From assembly GCF_018263925.1 (NCBI RefSeq), contig NZ_JAEVHF010000023.1, forward strand, positions 1 to 64,000: DNA of 64,000 nt, given 5' to 3'. Numbering within the stretch: position 1 is the first letter of the stretch; the number at the start of each line of letters is the position of its first letter. This document shows, in pieces, positions 53,134-61,608 of the stretch. The notes below the pieces were generated by a model, which was not told where the DNA came from, made no database searches, and saw only the letters and a list, made by a program, of their open reading frames with translations. The translations under genes were made by a program, and so were the position numbers. The DNA comes from Kistimonas asteriae (lineage in GTDB: Bacteria > Pseudomonadota > Gammaproteobacteria > Pseudomonadales > Endozoicomonadaceae).

Positions 53134-54393
53134 TCATGTTGTTTGCTTTTTTAACCGGTAATCATTCACGCGTGTTTCCGGCAGGTGCCAGGTGGCAATG
53201 ATGCCAATCACGGCGCTGCCGAGCATCATCACCAGAAAACCGAAGGGCTTTCCATCAACGCTGAGTATTTCCAGAATATAAGGTGTGCTGCCGGCAATCA
53301 GGCAGATGCTGATGTTCATGGAGACGGCGAGGCCAGTATAGCGGACGTTAGTGTTGAACAGGTTGGCCAAGGTGACCAGGCCATTGCCGCAGGCGAGTGC
53401 AGTCGGCAGTAACGTCAGCAGTCCAACCTGCAGTAACAGATGGTCTGACAGCAGGCTATATACCGGCCAGGCGACAATCAGATACAGAATATTGCTGAGA
53501 AGAAGAGCCAGGCGTCGGTTGATTCCACGATCGGATAGCCAGCCAAAAAACAGGGTCAGCATTGCTGTTACCAGCAGGATGGCGGTCATGGTCTCATACA
53601 CGACACTTTGATCCATACCCAGATGTCGGGTGGCGTAAGGTACCATGAAGGTGTACATCGATAGCATGGTAGCTGAAGCGAAGTTCATCCCCATGGCTAT
53701 GGCCAGTGTTTTGCTCTGGGTTTGAAAAAGCGTCAGTAGTGGTATACGAACCACCTGTTTTGCGGCAATCAGTTGATGAAAAAACGGTGTTTCGGACAGG
53801 CTTCGGCGCATAATATAGCCACTGACTCCCAGGATGCTGCCAGCGATAAAAGGGAGTCGCCAGCCCCAGTTGTACAGTTCTTCTTCGGTCAATAGTGCGT
53901 GGGTCAGCATGCCGATGGTTGAAGCCAGCATGACGCCCAGCAGGCCACAGGCGCCAATCGCCGAAGTGATCAGCCCTTTCAGATGGGCAGGAACATGTTC
54001 TGCAGCGAAGACAACGGCGCCAGGAAACTCGCCACCGACTGAAATGCCCTGCAATGATCGTAGAAGCACCAGAAGGACGGTTGCCAGATAACCGATCGTC
54101 GCATAGGTTGGTAATAATCCCATGCCCAATGTGGCAAAGGTCATGATCAGAATGGATATTCGAAATAGCCGTTTACGCCCGATCCGGTCGCCAAAATGGC
54201 TGAAGGCAATGCCGCCCAGAGGGCGGATAAAATAGCCGGCAGTGTGTATGGCAATAATCCAGAGAAAGCCTGCCTGGTCGGCTTCGGGCAAAAAGAGCTT
54301 GGCCAGATCGTTGGCAAACAGCAGCACGAGGGTGAAATCAAAATATTCCAGCATGGCGCCGAGGCAAGTGACCAGAATCAATTTATTGAGCAT
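53134..54393 (-). CDS. MFS transporter, metabolite:H+ symporter type (ProP-like)
   Basis: The 419-residue inner-membrane protein has 12 helices. MHS-subfamily motifs are EYFDFTLVLLFAN in helix 1, FGDRIGRKRLF (MFS motif A), RSLQGISVGGEFPGA and GWRLPFIAGSILG. Relatives import betaine, proline, citrate or shikimate with protons; substrate unassigned. It converges with the secretion operon. Confidence 0.87.
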   Translation of the reverse strand: MLNKLILVTCLGAMLEYFDFTLVLLFANDLAKLFLPEADQAGFLWIIAIHTAGYFIRPLGGIAFSHFGDRIGRKRLFRISILIMTFATLGMGLLPTYATIGYLATVLLVLLRSLQGISVGGEFPGAVVFAAEHVPAHLKGLITSAIGACGLLGVMLASTIGMLTHALLTEEELYNWGWRLPFIAGSILGVSGYIMRRSLSETPFFHQLIAAKQVVRIPLLTLFQTQSKTLAIAMGMNFASATMLSMYTFMVPYATRHLGMDQSVVYETMTAILLVTAMLTLFFGWLSDRGINRRLALLLSNILYLIVAWPVYSLLSDHLLLQVGLLTLLPTALACGNGLVTLANLFNTNVRYTGLAVSMNISICLIAGSTPYILEILSVDGKPFGFLVMMLGSAVIGIIATWHLPETRVNDYRLKKQTT

Positions 54394-54532
54394 GTGTCTG
54401 GATTTCCACAGTATCCGAATCTGAGAGGGTTCGTGTGAGGTGGGTCTTTAAATCAACGACAAGCTTAGGAAACTGTGCCAAAAATGCGTTTTTATTTTTC
54501 AGCTTTTGGAAGAGCGGTAATTTGCGCAATTA

Positions 54533-54564
54533 TTTCGGTGATAGCCTGATAACCATCACCGAAA
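54533..54564 (-). terminator. Hairpin after the cystatin-like gene
   Basis: A perfect 10-bp stem (TTTCGGTGAT / ATCACCGAAA) with a 12-base loop, 21 bases past the stop. Confidence 0.6.
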
Positions 54565-54585
54565 TGAAACCTTCAGATCAGCGAA

Positions 54586-54936
54586 TTAATACAAACGCTT
54601 TTTGCTGGTGAGACTGTAAACGTTGTCGAGGTTCTGATAGACAATGGTTTCCCACTGGTGACCGTTGTCCATTTCAAGCACCATGGCGTAGTTCATGCCG
54701 GCAACTACTTGCTGCCGGGCTGAGAGTACATTTTGCAGTTGACCGTCATGGATAGCACTGGCGGCAAAATAGGCGGCATTCATCACTTGCTCATCAATGC
54801 TGGTTGGCGACCAGCCCCCCAGCATTTGCTCTGTGTAAGTCTCCGAGTTGCTCGGTTGTTCTTGAGCGTGGGTAAGCTGAAATCCGGTCAGGCTGATGGC
54901 GAGAGTAAAGACTAGCAGGGTAATTGATTTGGACAT
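54586..54936 (-). CDS. Secreted cystatin-like cysteine protease inhibitor
   Basis: The 116-residue product has a signal peptide (SITLLVFTLAISLTGFQLTHA) followed by a complete cystatin-like domain of about 90 residues. Marks are the N-terminal double glycine (MLGGWSP), an NAAYFAASAI helix comparable to the cystatin helix, and the first binding loop QVVAG in ARQQVVAGMNYAMVLEM. Cystatins wedge these parts into papain-type cysteine proteases. No cysteines are present in the mature protein, so it is stefin/phytocystatin-like. The ATG follows AGGA; the longer frame upstream lacks support. Confidence 0.82.
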   Translation of the reverse strand: MSKSITLLVFTLAISLTGFQLTHAQEQPSNSETYTEQMLGGWSPTSIDEQVMNAAYFAASAIHDGQLQNVLSARQQVVAGMNYAMVLEMDNGHQWETIVYQNLDNVYSLTSKKRLY

Positions 54937-55225
54937 GACAGAATCCTGAAAAACAATAATGGAGAGTAAATACAGCCTTGCTGCGATCTGTGCACAGAGC
55001 ATGTTAGAACGGAATGGGTTGTCTGGGAAAAACTGAGACTGTTATTGCGAGTGAATAGGTACAATGATGGTCCACTTGCTACTTTAATTGGACAAACCTT
55101 GCAACACGTCACAGTATGCGTTGCGATGTCTCTCTATGATCTGCACTGTTTTAAGTGGATGGCTCTATTTTGTGCATATCCGGTGTTGAATTGACGTTGG
55201 CCTGATATTCCGGAGTGATGTGAAC

Positions 55226-55321
55226 ATGTTTCAATGGCGTAAGCTTGACCCTGTTGCAGCGATTATTTTTCTGTTTGCCATTGGTGTGGTAACCACTGCG
55301 ACTGCCCAGATGCTGGGTTGA
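55226..55321 (+). CDS. 31-residue single-helix membrane peptide
   Basis: A short frame encodes a polar start (MFQWRKLDP) followed by one membrane helix (VAAIIFLFAIGVVTTATA) and ends QMLG. GGAGTG lies 8 nt before the ATG. It converges with ygfA, with 3 bases between the two stops. The amphipathic start and single helix make it a plausible small membrane protein; function unknown. Confidence 0.6.
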   Translation: MFQWRKLDPVAAIIFLFAIGVVTTATAQMLG

Positions 55322-55324
55322 ATA

Positions 55325-55933
55325 TCAGTTGGTTGTATAAAATTGTTGGTCGCTGGCAATGCCGGCGAGCGGTATATCCCAGCTGTTAATCGGCAACTGA
55401 TCAACTCGCTGGCACTCATGGGCAAGCCCGATCAGTTGTGGTGCCCTGATGCATCCGGGGGTATTAATGAAGGCAAACGTCCTGTCATAAAATCCCCCGC
55501 CCATACCCATGCGATGACCTTTCCGGTCAAACCCGGTAAGCGGCAACAAGACGAGATCCAGCGACCAGGCCGGAGCAGCTTGATAGAAGCGTGCATCGGG
55601 TTCTGGAATACCGAACCGGTTTTTTTTCATGCGGGTGGTAGGTGTCCAAGGCAAAAACTGTAGCCAGCCGGACTTCAGTGGGTGCAGTACGGGTAGAAAG
55701 CACTGCTTACCCTGCTGCCATGCCTTATGGGCAATCTCTTTTGGATCGATCTCACCATCGTTGGTCAGATAAAGTGCGATACGTTGACTTCTCAGGTAGC
55801 AGTGCTGTCTACACAGGATTTTCTTAAGATGCTGACTGGCTTGGTGTTGTTCTGAAGGGGACAATCGACGCCGACGTTCCCGCAGGATCTGCCGGAGTTG
55901 TTTTTTCTGGAGCAACTGCTGTTGTGGCGTCAT
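55325..55933 (-). CDS. ygfA: 5-formyltetrahydrofolate cyclo-ligase
   Basis: The roughly 202-residue enzyme uses ATP to turn 5-formyl-THF into 5,10-methenyl-THF. Visible are KKQLRQILRERRRRL (substrate/ATP-binding start), LPLTGFDRKGHRMGMGGGFYDR (nucleotide loop) and IGLAHECQ. The frame runs 40 codons further upstream, but that part is 6S RNA, so the ATG at 55933 is chosen. As in E. coli, the gene follows ssrS and zapA in the same direction. Confidence 0.92.
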   Translation of the reverse strand: MTPQQQLLQKKQLRQILRERRRRLSPSEQHQASQHLKKILCRQHCYLRSQRIALYLTNDGEIDPKEIAHKAWQQGKQCFLPVLHPLKSGWLQFLPWTPTTRMKKNRFGIPEPDARFYQAAPAWSLDLVLLPLTGFDRKGHRMGMGGGFYDRTFAFINTPGCIRAPQLIGLAHECQRVDQLPINSWDIPLAGIASDQQFYTTN

Positions 55934-56000
55934 TCCCTGGCTGGCAATCCGTTTATTCTGAAATGATTTCAATCGGCAAGAAAAGGTCGTGCGAATAAAA

Positions 56001-56188
56001 CAAGACTCCCCAGTGCTGACGCTGTCAGTATAGCCCTTGAAGCCATGCTTCAAGGTGGAGGCTGCTGGGATACGTTGGGCTTTTCACTGCAAGGTGAACC
56101 TGCACGCTGGTATCCACGAGGAGCCCCCAGGATGGTATTTATCGCCTCAGGGACAGTTCATGACTGGCGATCAGACCAGGGAGTCTTG
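56001..56188 (-). ncRNA. ssrS: 6S RNA
   Basis: The 188-nt RNA binds the sigma-70 RNA polymerase holoenzyme in stationary phase. Its ends pair (CAAGACTCCC / GGGGAGTCTTG). The 3' half has CACCTTGAAGCATGGCTTCAAGGG, in two parts CACCTTGAAGC and GGCTTCAAGGG, matching the conserved E. coli TTCACCTTGAACC..GGTTCAAGGG element. The central part is GC-rich and can fold back. Position between zapA and ygfA is the conserved one. Confidence 0.88.
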
Positions 56189-56194
56189 TGAAGG

Positions 56195-56200
56195 ATTATA
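56195..56200 (-). promoter_or_regulatory. -10 element of the 6S RNA promoter
   Basis: TATAAT on the minus strand, 6 bases before the predicted 6S RNA start at 56188. The -35 (TGGTAA, 18 bases upstream) is weak. Confidence 0.7.
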
Positions 56201-56248
56201 TCGGCAGGCAGGCGGGTGTTACCAGCCCTTTATTAGTTCGAATCGCAA

Positions 56249-56563
56249 TCAGAGTTCGAGCTGGTTATGCTCGAGCAGGGCGTCATCCAATCGTTCCACC
56301 AGTATCTGGATGTGGCGCTGGGTATCTTCCTTGAGCGCATTGGCTTCCCGGCTGCTGATGAGCATGTCATGGGCAATATTCAGGGCTGCCATGACGGCAA
56401 TACGCTCAAGGCCGATGACCTTACCCGAAGCCCGGATTTCTCGCATCTTGCTGTCGAGGTAGCGGGCCGCAGAAGTCAGGGCTTCCTGCTCTTCGGGCGG
56501 ACAGCTGATCCGGTAATCCTTGTCCAGGATGTTGACTGTGGTGGTGAGCTGTTCGTTGCTCAT
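56249..56563 (-). CDS. zapA: Cell division protein ZapA
   Basis: The 104-residue product starts with the ZapA fold (TTVNILDKDYRISCPPEEQEAL, LDSKMREIR, ERIAVMAALNIAHDML) and ends in a coiled coil. ZapA cross-links FtsZ filaments at the division ring. The frame opens with a TTG 6 codons earlier, but the ATG follows CAGGA by 8 nt. It overlaps the boundary of the upstream ZapB-like gene. Confidence 0.92.
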   Translation of the reverse strand: MSNEQLTTTVNILDKDYRISCPPEEQEALTSAARYLDSKMREIRASGKVIGLERIAVMAALNIAHDMLISSREANALKEDTQRHIQILVERLDDALLEHNQLEL

Positions 56564-56564
56564 A

Positions 56565-56774
56565 TCATGTTTCCTGCTCAAGCGCCCGTAACCGGCCGAT
56601 CATTGCTTCGACCTTGGTCCGTGCCATCTCGTTTCTTTCAATCAGTTGTGCGCGTTCCTGCTTCCAGGCGTGCTCGCCGGCTCGCAGGATACGGTTCTCC
56701 TGACGCAGGTGATTGCAGAGTACGATGAGTTCATCGACTTTTCTGCTCAACATCGACAGTTCTTTGGGTTCCAT
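56565..56774 (-). CDS. Short coiled-coil protein, ZapB-like (TIGR02449)
   Basis: The 69-residue product is almost entirely coiled coil (LSRKVDELIVLCNHLRQEN, ending IGRLRALEQET). It fits the small TIGR02449 proteins encoded directly before zapA in Pseudomonas-like bacteria, thought to work in division with ZapA. One base separates its stop from the zapA ATG. Confidence 0.85.
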   Translation of the reverse strand: MEPKELSMLSRKVDELIVLCNHLRQENRILRAGEHAWKQERAQLIERNEMARTKVEAMIGRLRALEQET

Positions 56775-56957
56775 GGGCCGTCAGACAATCTTTGGATTAT
56801 CAATGTTTTACTATATCCTTTTGGTGTTGAGGGGAACAAGAGACCGACCCCCTGATTCCGGTCAAAATGACCATTATTTTTTCTGCCTGATGAATCTCGC
56901 TCCCCCAGACGCCTTGCGGTACACTCGGGGCAATCTTGAATTGGCGGACATTCTCCC

Positions 56958-57545
56958 ATGATTACTGATGCTTCAGGTCCTGCGCCGGTCAGTTTTGATC
57001 GGCTGAGCAACCTGTTCCTTGAACTGCAATCTTATCAGTCGCCTTCGGAACTGCACGGTTTGCTCTGCGGGCAATATTGCGCGGGACAACGTCCGGCTCA
57101 TGGTGCCTGGCTGGCTACAGCCGCCGAGCATATGGCGGTCACCCAGACGCTGGACGCGGCCACTAAGGCCGTTTTGTTACAACTCTACGACGATACGCTG
57201 GGCAAGTTACAATCCGAAGATTACTCCTTTCAGCCACTGCTGCCCGATGACGATGAAGCCCTTGGTCAGCGTACCCAGGCGCTTGGACAGTGGTGTCAGG
57301 GATTTCTTGGCGGTTATGGATTGAGTGGCCGCAGCGAAGGCGACCTGTCAGAAGAAGTGGCCAGCATCCTGACGGATTTTGCCAGTATCGCCCAGGTCCA
57401 GTTTGACGATCTGGATGATTCCGAAGCGTCAGAAAAGGATTTTCTGGAGGTCAGTGAATACCTGCGTATGGCCACACTGATGTTGTTTGGCGAGAGTGAA
57501 GATGCCGAGGCTGAAGCGGGTCAATCTACAGGTTCTCTCCACTGA
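56958..57545 (+). CDS. ygfB: UPF0149 family protein YgfB
   Basis: The 195-residue acidic helical protein has the YgfB pattern: PSELHGLLCGQYCAG (start), FQPLLPDDDEALGQR and WCQGFLGGYGLSG. Its exact role is not settled; in Pseudomonas it has been linked to gene regulation. It heads the ygfB-pepP-ubiH-ubiI cluster, divergent from zapA. Confidence 0.92.
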   Translation: MITDASGPAPVSFDRLSNLFLELQSYQSPSELHGLLCGQYCAGQRPAHGAWLATAAEHMAVTQTLDAATKAVLLQLYDDTLGKLQSEDYSFQPLLPDDDEALGQRTQALGQWCQGFLGGYGLSGRSEGDLSEEVASILTDFASIAQVQFDDLDDSEASEKDFLEVSEYLRMATLMLFGESEDAEAEAGQSTGSLH

Positions 57546-57604
57546 TCTCATTGCCTAATAAGGGCTGGGTGCAGCCTCCCAGAATATCAACCGGATCGGA
57601 CACT

Positions 57605-58933
57605 ATGAAAAAACTGGCGATGACAGAATATGGCAAGCGACGCCAACAGCTGATGCAGCAGATAGGTGCAGACGGTGTTGCAATATTGCCGGCAGCGTCG
57701 GAAAAGATCCGCAACCGTGACTCCGAGTATCTTTACCGGCAAGACAGCGATTTCTATTACCTGACGGGATTCAATGAGCCGGAAGCGGTACTGGTGCTGA
57801 TGCCGGGACGTGAAGGGGGGGAGAGCCTGCTCTTTTGTCGTGATCGTGATCCCCTGATGGAAACCTGGCATGGCCGCCGGGCCGGTCAGAAAGGAGCCGT
57901 TCAGCAGTATGGTCTGGATCAGGCCTTTTCCATCAGTGAACTGGATCAGGTCATGCCGAGCTTGTTGGATGGCCGGCAGACGATCTATTACACACTGGGT
58001 GTGCTGCCTGAATTTGATGGTCAACTCAATGGCTGGGTTAATAATATCAAAGCCCGTGAACGACGGGGTGCCGTTGCGCCATCGGTAGTGTCAGGCCTGG
58101 ATGTGCTGGTGCATGAGATGCGTCTGCTCAAGTCAGACGCAGAACTTGAAATTATGCGTGAGGCCTGTGCCATCAGTGCCGGCGCCCATCGGCGGGCCAT
58201 GACGATGTGTCGCCCGGGGTTGTACGAATATCAGCTGGAAGCCGAATTGCAGCATGAATTTATTCATCATGGCGCCCGTGTACCGGCTTACAACTCGATC
58301 GTGGGCAGTGGCAAGAACGCCTGCATTCTGCACTATACCGAGAATGACCGGCTGATGTGTGATGGCGATCTGGTGCTGATTGATGCCGGCTGCGAACTCG
58401 ACAATTATGCCGCTGACATTACCCGGACGTTTCCGGTTAATGGCACATTTTCACCGGAGCAGCGGGCACTGTATTCCCTGGTGCTGAAAGCCCAGGAACA
58501 GGCGATAGCAGTGATTCGTCCGGGCAATCCCTGGATGGCCTTTCACGACGCAGCGGTGCGTACGCTGACCGAAGGGCTGGTTGATCTGGGAATAGTGTCA
58601 GGTGATGTGGATCAGCTGATCAAAGATGAAGCCTATCGGCCCTTTTATATGCATGGTACAGGGCATTGGCTGGGTATGGATGTCCATGATGTTGGCAATC
58701 ACAAGATCGATGGCCAGTGGCGCCTGTTTGAGCCGGGTATGGTGTTGACCGTTGAACCTGGCCTCTATATCGCGCCGGATAATGCAGACGTTGAGGAAAA
58801 ATGGCGTGGCATCGGTATCCGCATTGAAGACAATATTCTGGTGACTGCAGAGGGTTGTGAGATCCTGACATCTGGTGCTGAAAAGGATCCTGATGCTATT
58901 GAAGCCCTGATGAAGGCGCAGGATTGGTCCTGA
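57605..58933 (+). CDS. pepP: Xaa-Pro aminopeptidase (aminopeptidase P)
   Basis: The 442-residue cytoplasmic metalloenzyme removes N-terminal residues before proline. The C-terminal pita-bread domain shows the dimetal ligands: DAGCELDNYAADITRTFP (two Asp), GTGHWLGMDVHD (His), LTVEPGLYI (Glu) and GIRIEDNILV (Glu). The N-terminal creatinase-like domain begins MTEYGKRRQQLM. An in-frame TTG 18 codons upstream is dismissed. Confidence 0.95.
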   Translation: MKKLAMTEYGKRRQQLMQQIGADGVAILPAASEKIRNRDSEYLYRQDSDFYYLTGFNEPEAVLVLMPGREGGESLLFCRDRDPLMETWHGRRAGQKGAVQQYGLDQAFSISELDQVMPSLLDGRQTIYYTLGVLPEFDGQLNGWVNNIKARERRGAVAPSVVSGLDVLVHEMRLLKSDAELEIMREACAISAGAHRRAMTMCRPGLYEYQLEAELQHEFIHHGARVPAYNSIVGSGKNACILHYTENDRLMCDGDLVLIDAGCELDNYAADITRTFPVNGTFSPEQRALYSLVLKAQEQAIAVIRPGNPWMAFHDAAVRTLTEGLVDLGIVSGDVDQLIKDEAYRPFYMHGTGHWLGMDVHDVGNHKIDGQWRLFEPGMVLTVEPGLYIAPDNADVEEKWRGIGIRIEDNILVTAEGCEILTSGAEKDPDAIEALMKAQDWS

Positions 58934-58982
58934 TGCACCGAGTCCATCGGCCAGAATACATCGAATCAGTTCAGAGATAACC

Positions 58983-60215
58983 ATGGAAAGCAGTACACAT
59001 TATGATGTGGTGATTATCGGAGGCGGCATGGTCGGCGCCAGCCTGGCCCTGTCGCTCCGGCAATCGGTGCCGAACCCGGATTTCCGGATTGCCGTGTTTG
59101 AAGCGGTGCCGTTACGTCCTGAACAGCTGGATTTTCAGCCCAGCTACGATGGCCGATCCTCGGCGTTGTCCTGGGGAACCCGGGAAATTTATGACGCCAT
59201 GGGCATCTGGCCATCGCTGGCTGAACGCGTGGAGCCGATTCGCCATATTCATGTGTCTGACCGTGGCCACTTTGGTATGACACGCCTGAATGCAACCGAT
59301 TACGAGGTGCCAGCGCTGGGCTATGTGGTGGATAACCAGTGGCTTGGTAAAGTGCTGTTGGAGCAGATACAGAAAACCGAAGGTATCGAGTTCCTCTGCC
59401 CTGCCGAGGTGCGTCATCTGCAGCCAACCCCGGAGGGCGCGACGCTGGAAGTGAGCAGGGAAGGGCAAACGTACCCGGTATCCGCAACCCTGATTGTGCT
59501 GGCCGATGGCGGACGCTCCTCTCTGGCTCGCGATATGGGGCTGGAACAATCAGTCAGCCACTATCATCAGACCGCCATTATCACGAGTATCACACCGGAC
59601 CAGCATCATGGTCAGGTCGCTTACGAGCGTTTTACGGACGAAGGACCGATGGCATTGCTGCCACTCCCTGGAGGTCAATGTGCGCTGGTTTGGACCATGT
59701 CCGATGAATTAGCCCGAGAACGACTTGAGCTGACCGATGATGACTTTTTGAATGAATTACAGGATCGTTTCGGTTATCGGGTGGGCCGTTTTCGCTCGGT
59801 GGGACAGCGCTTCAGTTACCCGCTGGCGTTGAAACTGGCAACCGAACAAGTGCGTCCTGGGCTGGTGGTGTTGGGTAATGCCGCCCACAGTCTGCATCCG
59901 GTGGCTGGGCAGGGTTTCAACCTGGCATTACGTGATGCAATTGCCTTGTCGGAGACTATTACCAGTGCTCTGAAGAGTGGCGCCGGTATTGGTGAACTGG
60001 CGACATTGCAGGCGTATCTGGCCCGACAGAAACAGGATCAATTCCAGACTATTCATTTCAGTGACTATGTCGTCAAGTTGTTCAGTGATCAGTCTCTACT
60101 GTCTGGAAAATGGCTGCAGGGTGCACGAAATGTGGGCCTTGTGGCGCTGGATCTTTGTGGGCCGCTGAAAGGGTGGTTTGCGAGACAGGCCATGGGGCTG
60201 GGAGGGCGTCCATGA
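58983..60215 (+). CDS. ubiH: 2-octaprenyl-6-methoxyphenol hydroxylase UbiH
   Basis: The 410-residue FAD monooxygenase of ubiquinone synthesis has GxGxxG in DVVIIGGGMVGASLALSL, the LADGGRSSLARD middle motif and GNAAHSLHPVAGQGFNLALRD (FAD ribityl). The GN-A-HxLHP form is typical of UbiH. Its stop codon overlaps the ATG of ubiI. Confidence 0.92.
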   Translation: MESSTHYDVVIIGGGMVGASLALSLRQSVPNPDFRIAVFEAVPLRPEQLDFQPSYDGRSSALSWGTREIYDAMGIWPSLAERVEPIRHIHVSDRGHFGMTRLNATDYEVPALGYVVDNQWLGKVLLEQIQKTEGIEFLCPAEVRHLQPTPEGATLEVSREGQTYPVSATLIVLADGGRSSLARDMGLEQSVSHYHQTAIITSITPDQHHGQVAYERFTDEGPMALLPLPGGQCALVWTMSDELARERLELTDDDFLNELQDRFGYRVGRFRSVGQRFSYPLALKLATEQVRPGLVVLGNAAHSLHPVAGQGFNLALRDAIALSETITSALKSGAGIGELATLQAYLARQKQDQFQTIHFSDYVVKLFSDQSLLSGKWLQGARNVGLVALDLCGPLKGWFARQAMGLGGRP

Positions 60216-61426
60216 GTCAGTCTTCTTCTCCTGACAGTCAATCCTTTGATATCGCGGTGATTGGTGGGGGTATTAATGGTCTGGCGATGGCCATGGCGTT
60301 GTCAGGCTTACCGTTACGTATTGCGCTTGTGGATGCAGGCCCTCTTGCATCAGACATGGAAACCATATCGGGACAGTATGATCCGCGGGTGTGCGCACTG
60401 ACTGAATCGTCCCGGCAGTTGCTGGATGAAGTGGGCGCCTGGGCATTGATGCGTAATGCCCGCGTCTCACCGTATACTGGCATGACCGTCTGGGATGCAG
60501 ACGGCACCGGAAATATCCACTTTACTGCCGGCGAGGCGGGTTTGGACACGCTGGGGCATATTGTCGAAAACCGTGTCACAACGAGTGCATTACTGCAGCG
60601 TTTGAGTGAGACCGATGTCACCCTGCTGGGGCATACGGAAATTGCTTCGCTCTGTCAGACTGACGATGGCGTGCAATTAAACACTCAGTCCGGTGATCAC
60701 CTGCAGAGTCGACTGGTGATCGCAGCGGATGGCGCGCACTCCCCGATTCGGCGAATGGCCGGTATCCCGACCCGTGAATGGGATTACCAGCATCACGCAA
60801 TCGTCACGACGGTGCAGACTGAGCAGTATCATCAGGATACCGCGTGGCAGATCTTTCTGCCGTCAGGCCCATTGGCCTTCCTTCCCCTGCCCAGTGATGG
60901 CGATACCCATTATTGCTCCATTGTCTGGTCGCTGGTGCCCGAACAGGCCCAACAGATGATGACGCTGACGGATGACGCATTTTGCCGGAAGCTGGGCACT
61001 GCGTTTGAACACCGACTGGGCCAGGTGTTATCAACCGACAAGCGGTATTGCGTGCCGCTTCGGCAACGGCATGCCAGGCAGTATTACCGGGGACGGATCG
61101 TCGTGATGGGGGATGCTGCCCATACCATCCATCCACTGGCGGGGCAGGGCGTGAACCTCGGATTGCTGGACGCCCGGCAGTTGTCCGGAGAGATACACCG
61201 AGCCTGTGAGCGCGGTGGCGATTATGCGGATGCTTTATTGCTGGCACGCTATCAGCGCCATCGTGAACCGCATAACCTGGCGGTGATGGGTATCATGCAG
61301 GGATTCCAGCAGCTGTTTGGCAGTGATCATCTGTTGTTACGCTGGATGCGCAATACCGGTCTTTCGCTGACGAACCAGATCCCTTTCCTGAAAGAGCAGA
61401 TCATTCGGCAGGTTATGAATCCCTGA
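60212..61426 (+). CDS. ubiI: Ubiquinone C5-hydroxylase UbiI (VisC)
   Basis: The 404-residue FAD monooxygenase is a paralogue of UbiH: AVIGGGINGLAMAMALSG, AADGAHSPIRRMAGI and VVMGDAAHTIHPLAGQGVNLGLLDA. It acts in the cytoplasmic Ubi complex. The frame runs upstream inside ubiH, but GGGAGG precedes the ATG that overlaps the ubiH stop (ATGA), so the two are translationally coupled. Confidence 0.92.
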   Translation: MSQSSSPDSQSFDIAVIGGGINGLAMAMALSGLPLRIALVDAGPLASDMETISGQYDPRVCALTESSRQLLDEVGAWALMRNARVSPYTGMTVWDADGTGNIHFTAGEAGLDTLGHIVENRVTTSALLQRLSETDVTLLGHTEIASLCQTDDGVQLNTQSGDHLQSRLVIAADGAHSPIRRMAGIPTREWDYQHHAIVTTVQTEQYHQDTAWQIFLPSGPLAFLPLPSDGDTHYCSIVWSLVPEQAQQMMTLTDDAFCRKLGTAFEHRLGQVLSTDKRYCVPLRQRHARQYYRGRIVVMGDAAHTIHPLAGQGVNLGLLDARQLSGEIHRACERGGDYADALLLARYQRHREPHNLAVMGIMQGFQQLFGSDHLLLRWMRNTGLSLTNQIPFLKEQIIRQVMNP

Positions 61427-61608
61427 TGAAGTAGCAAGGCCGCTTAACTTGCTACCTCGAAATGGATTGGATTTCAACGGTGGCCGTTTGGTTGCGTGAT
61501 CACATCCGTCAGTATTCCTGTCAATCTTGCGCAATGTCGTTCTGCTGCCTTTTGAATATCGACTATAGTAGGCCGACCATGCGTATTCATACCGGAGGTA
61601 ATGGCAAT

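Noticed and set aside
55934..56053. A 40-residue N-terminal extension of ygfA
   Set aside because: The extension overlaps 6S RNA, lacks similarity to the enzyme family and has no ribosome site.
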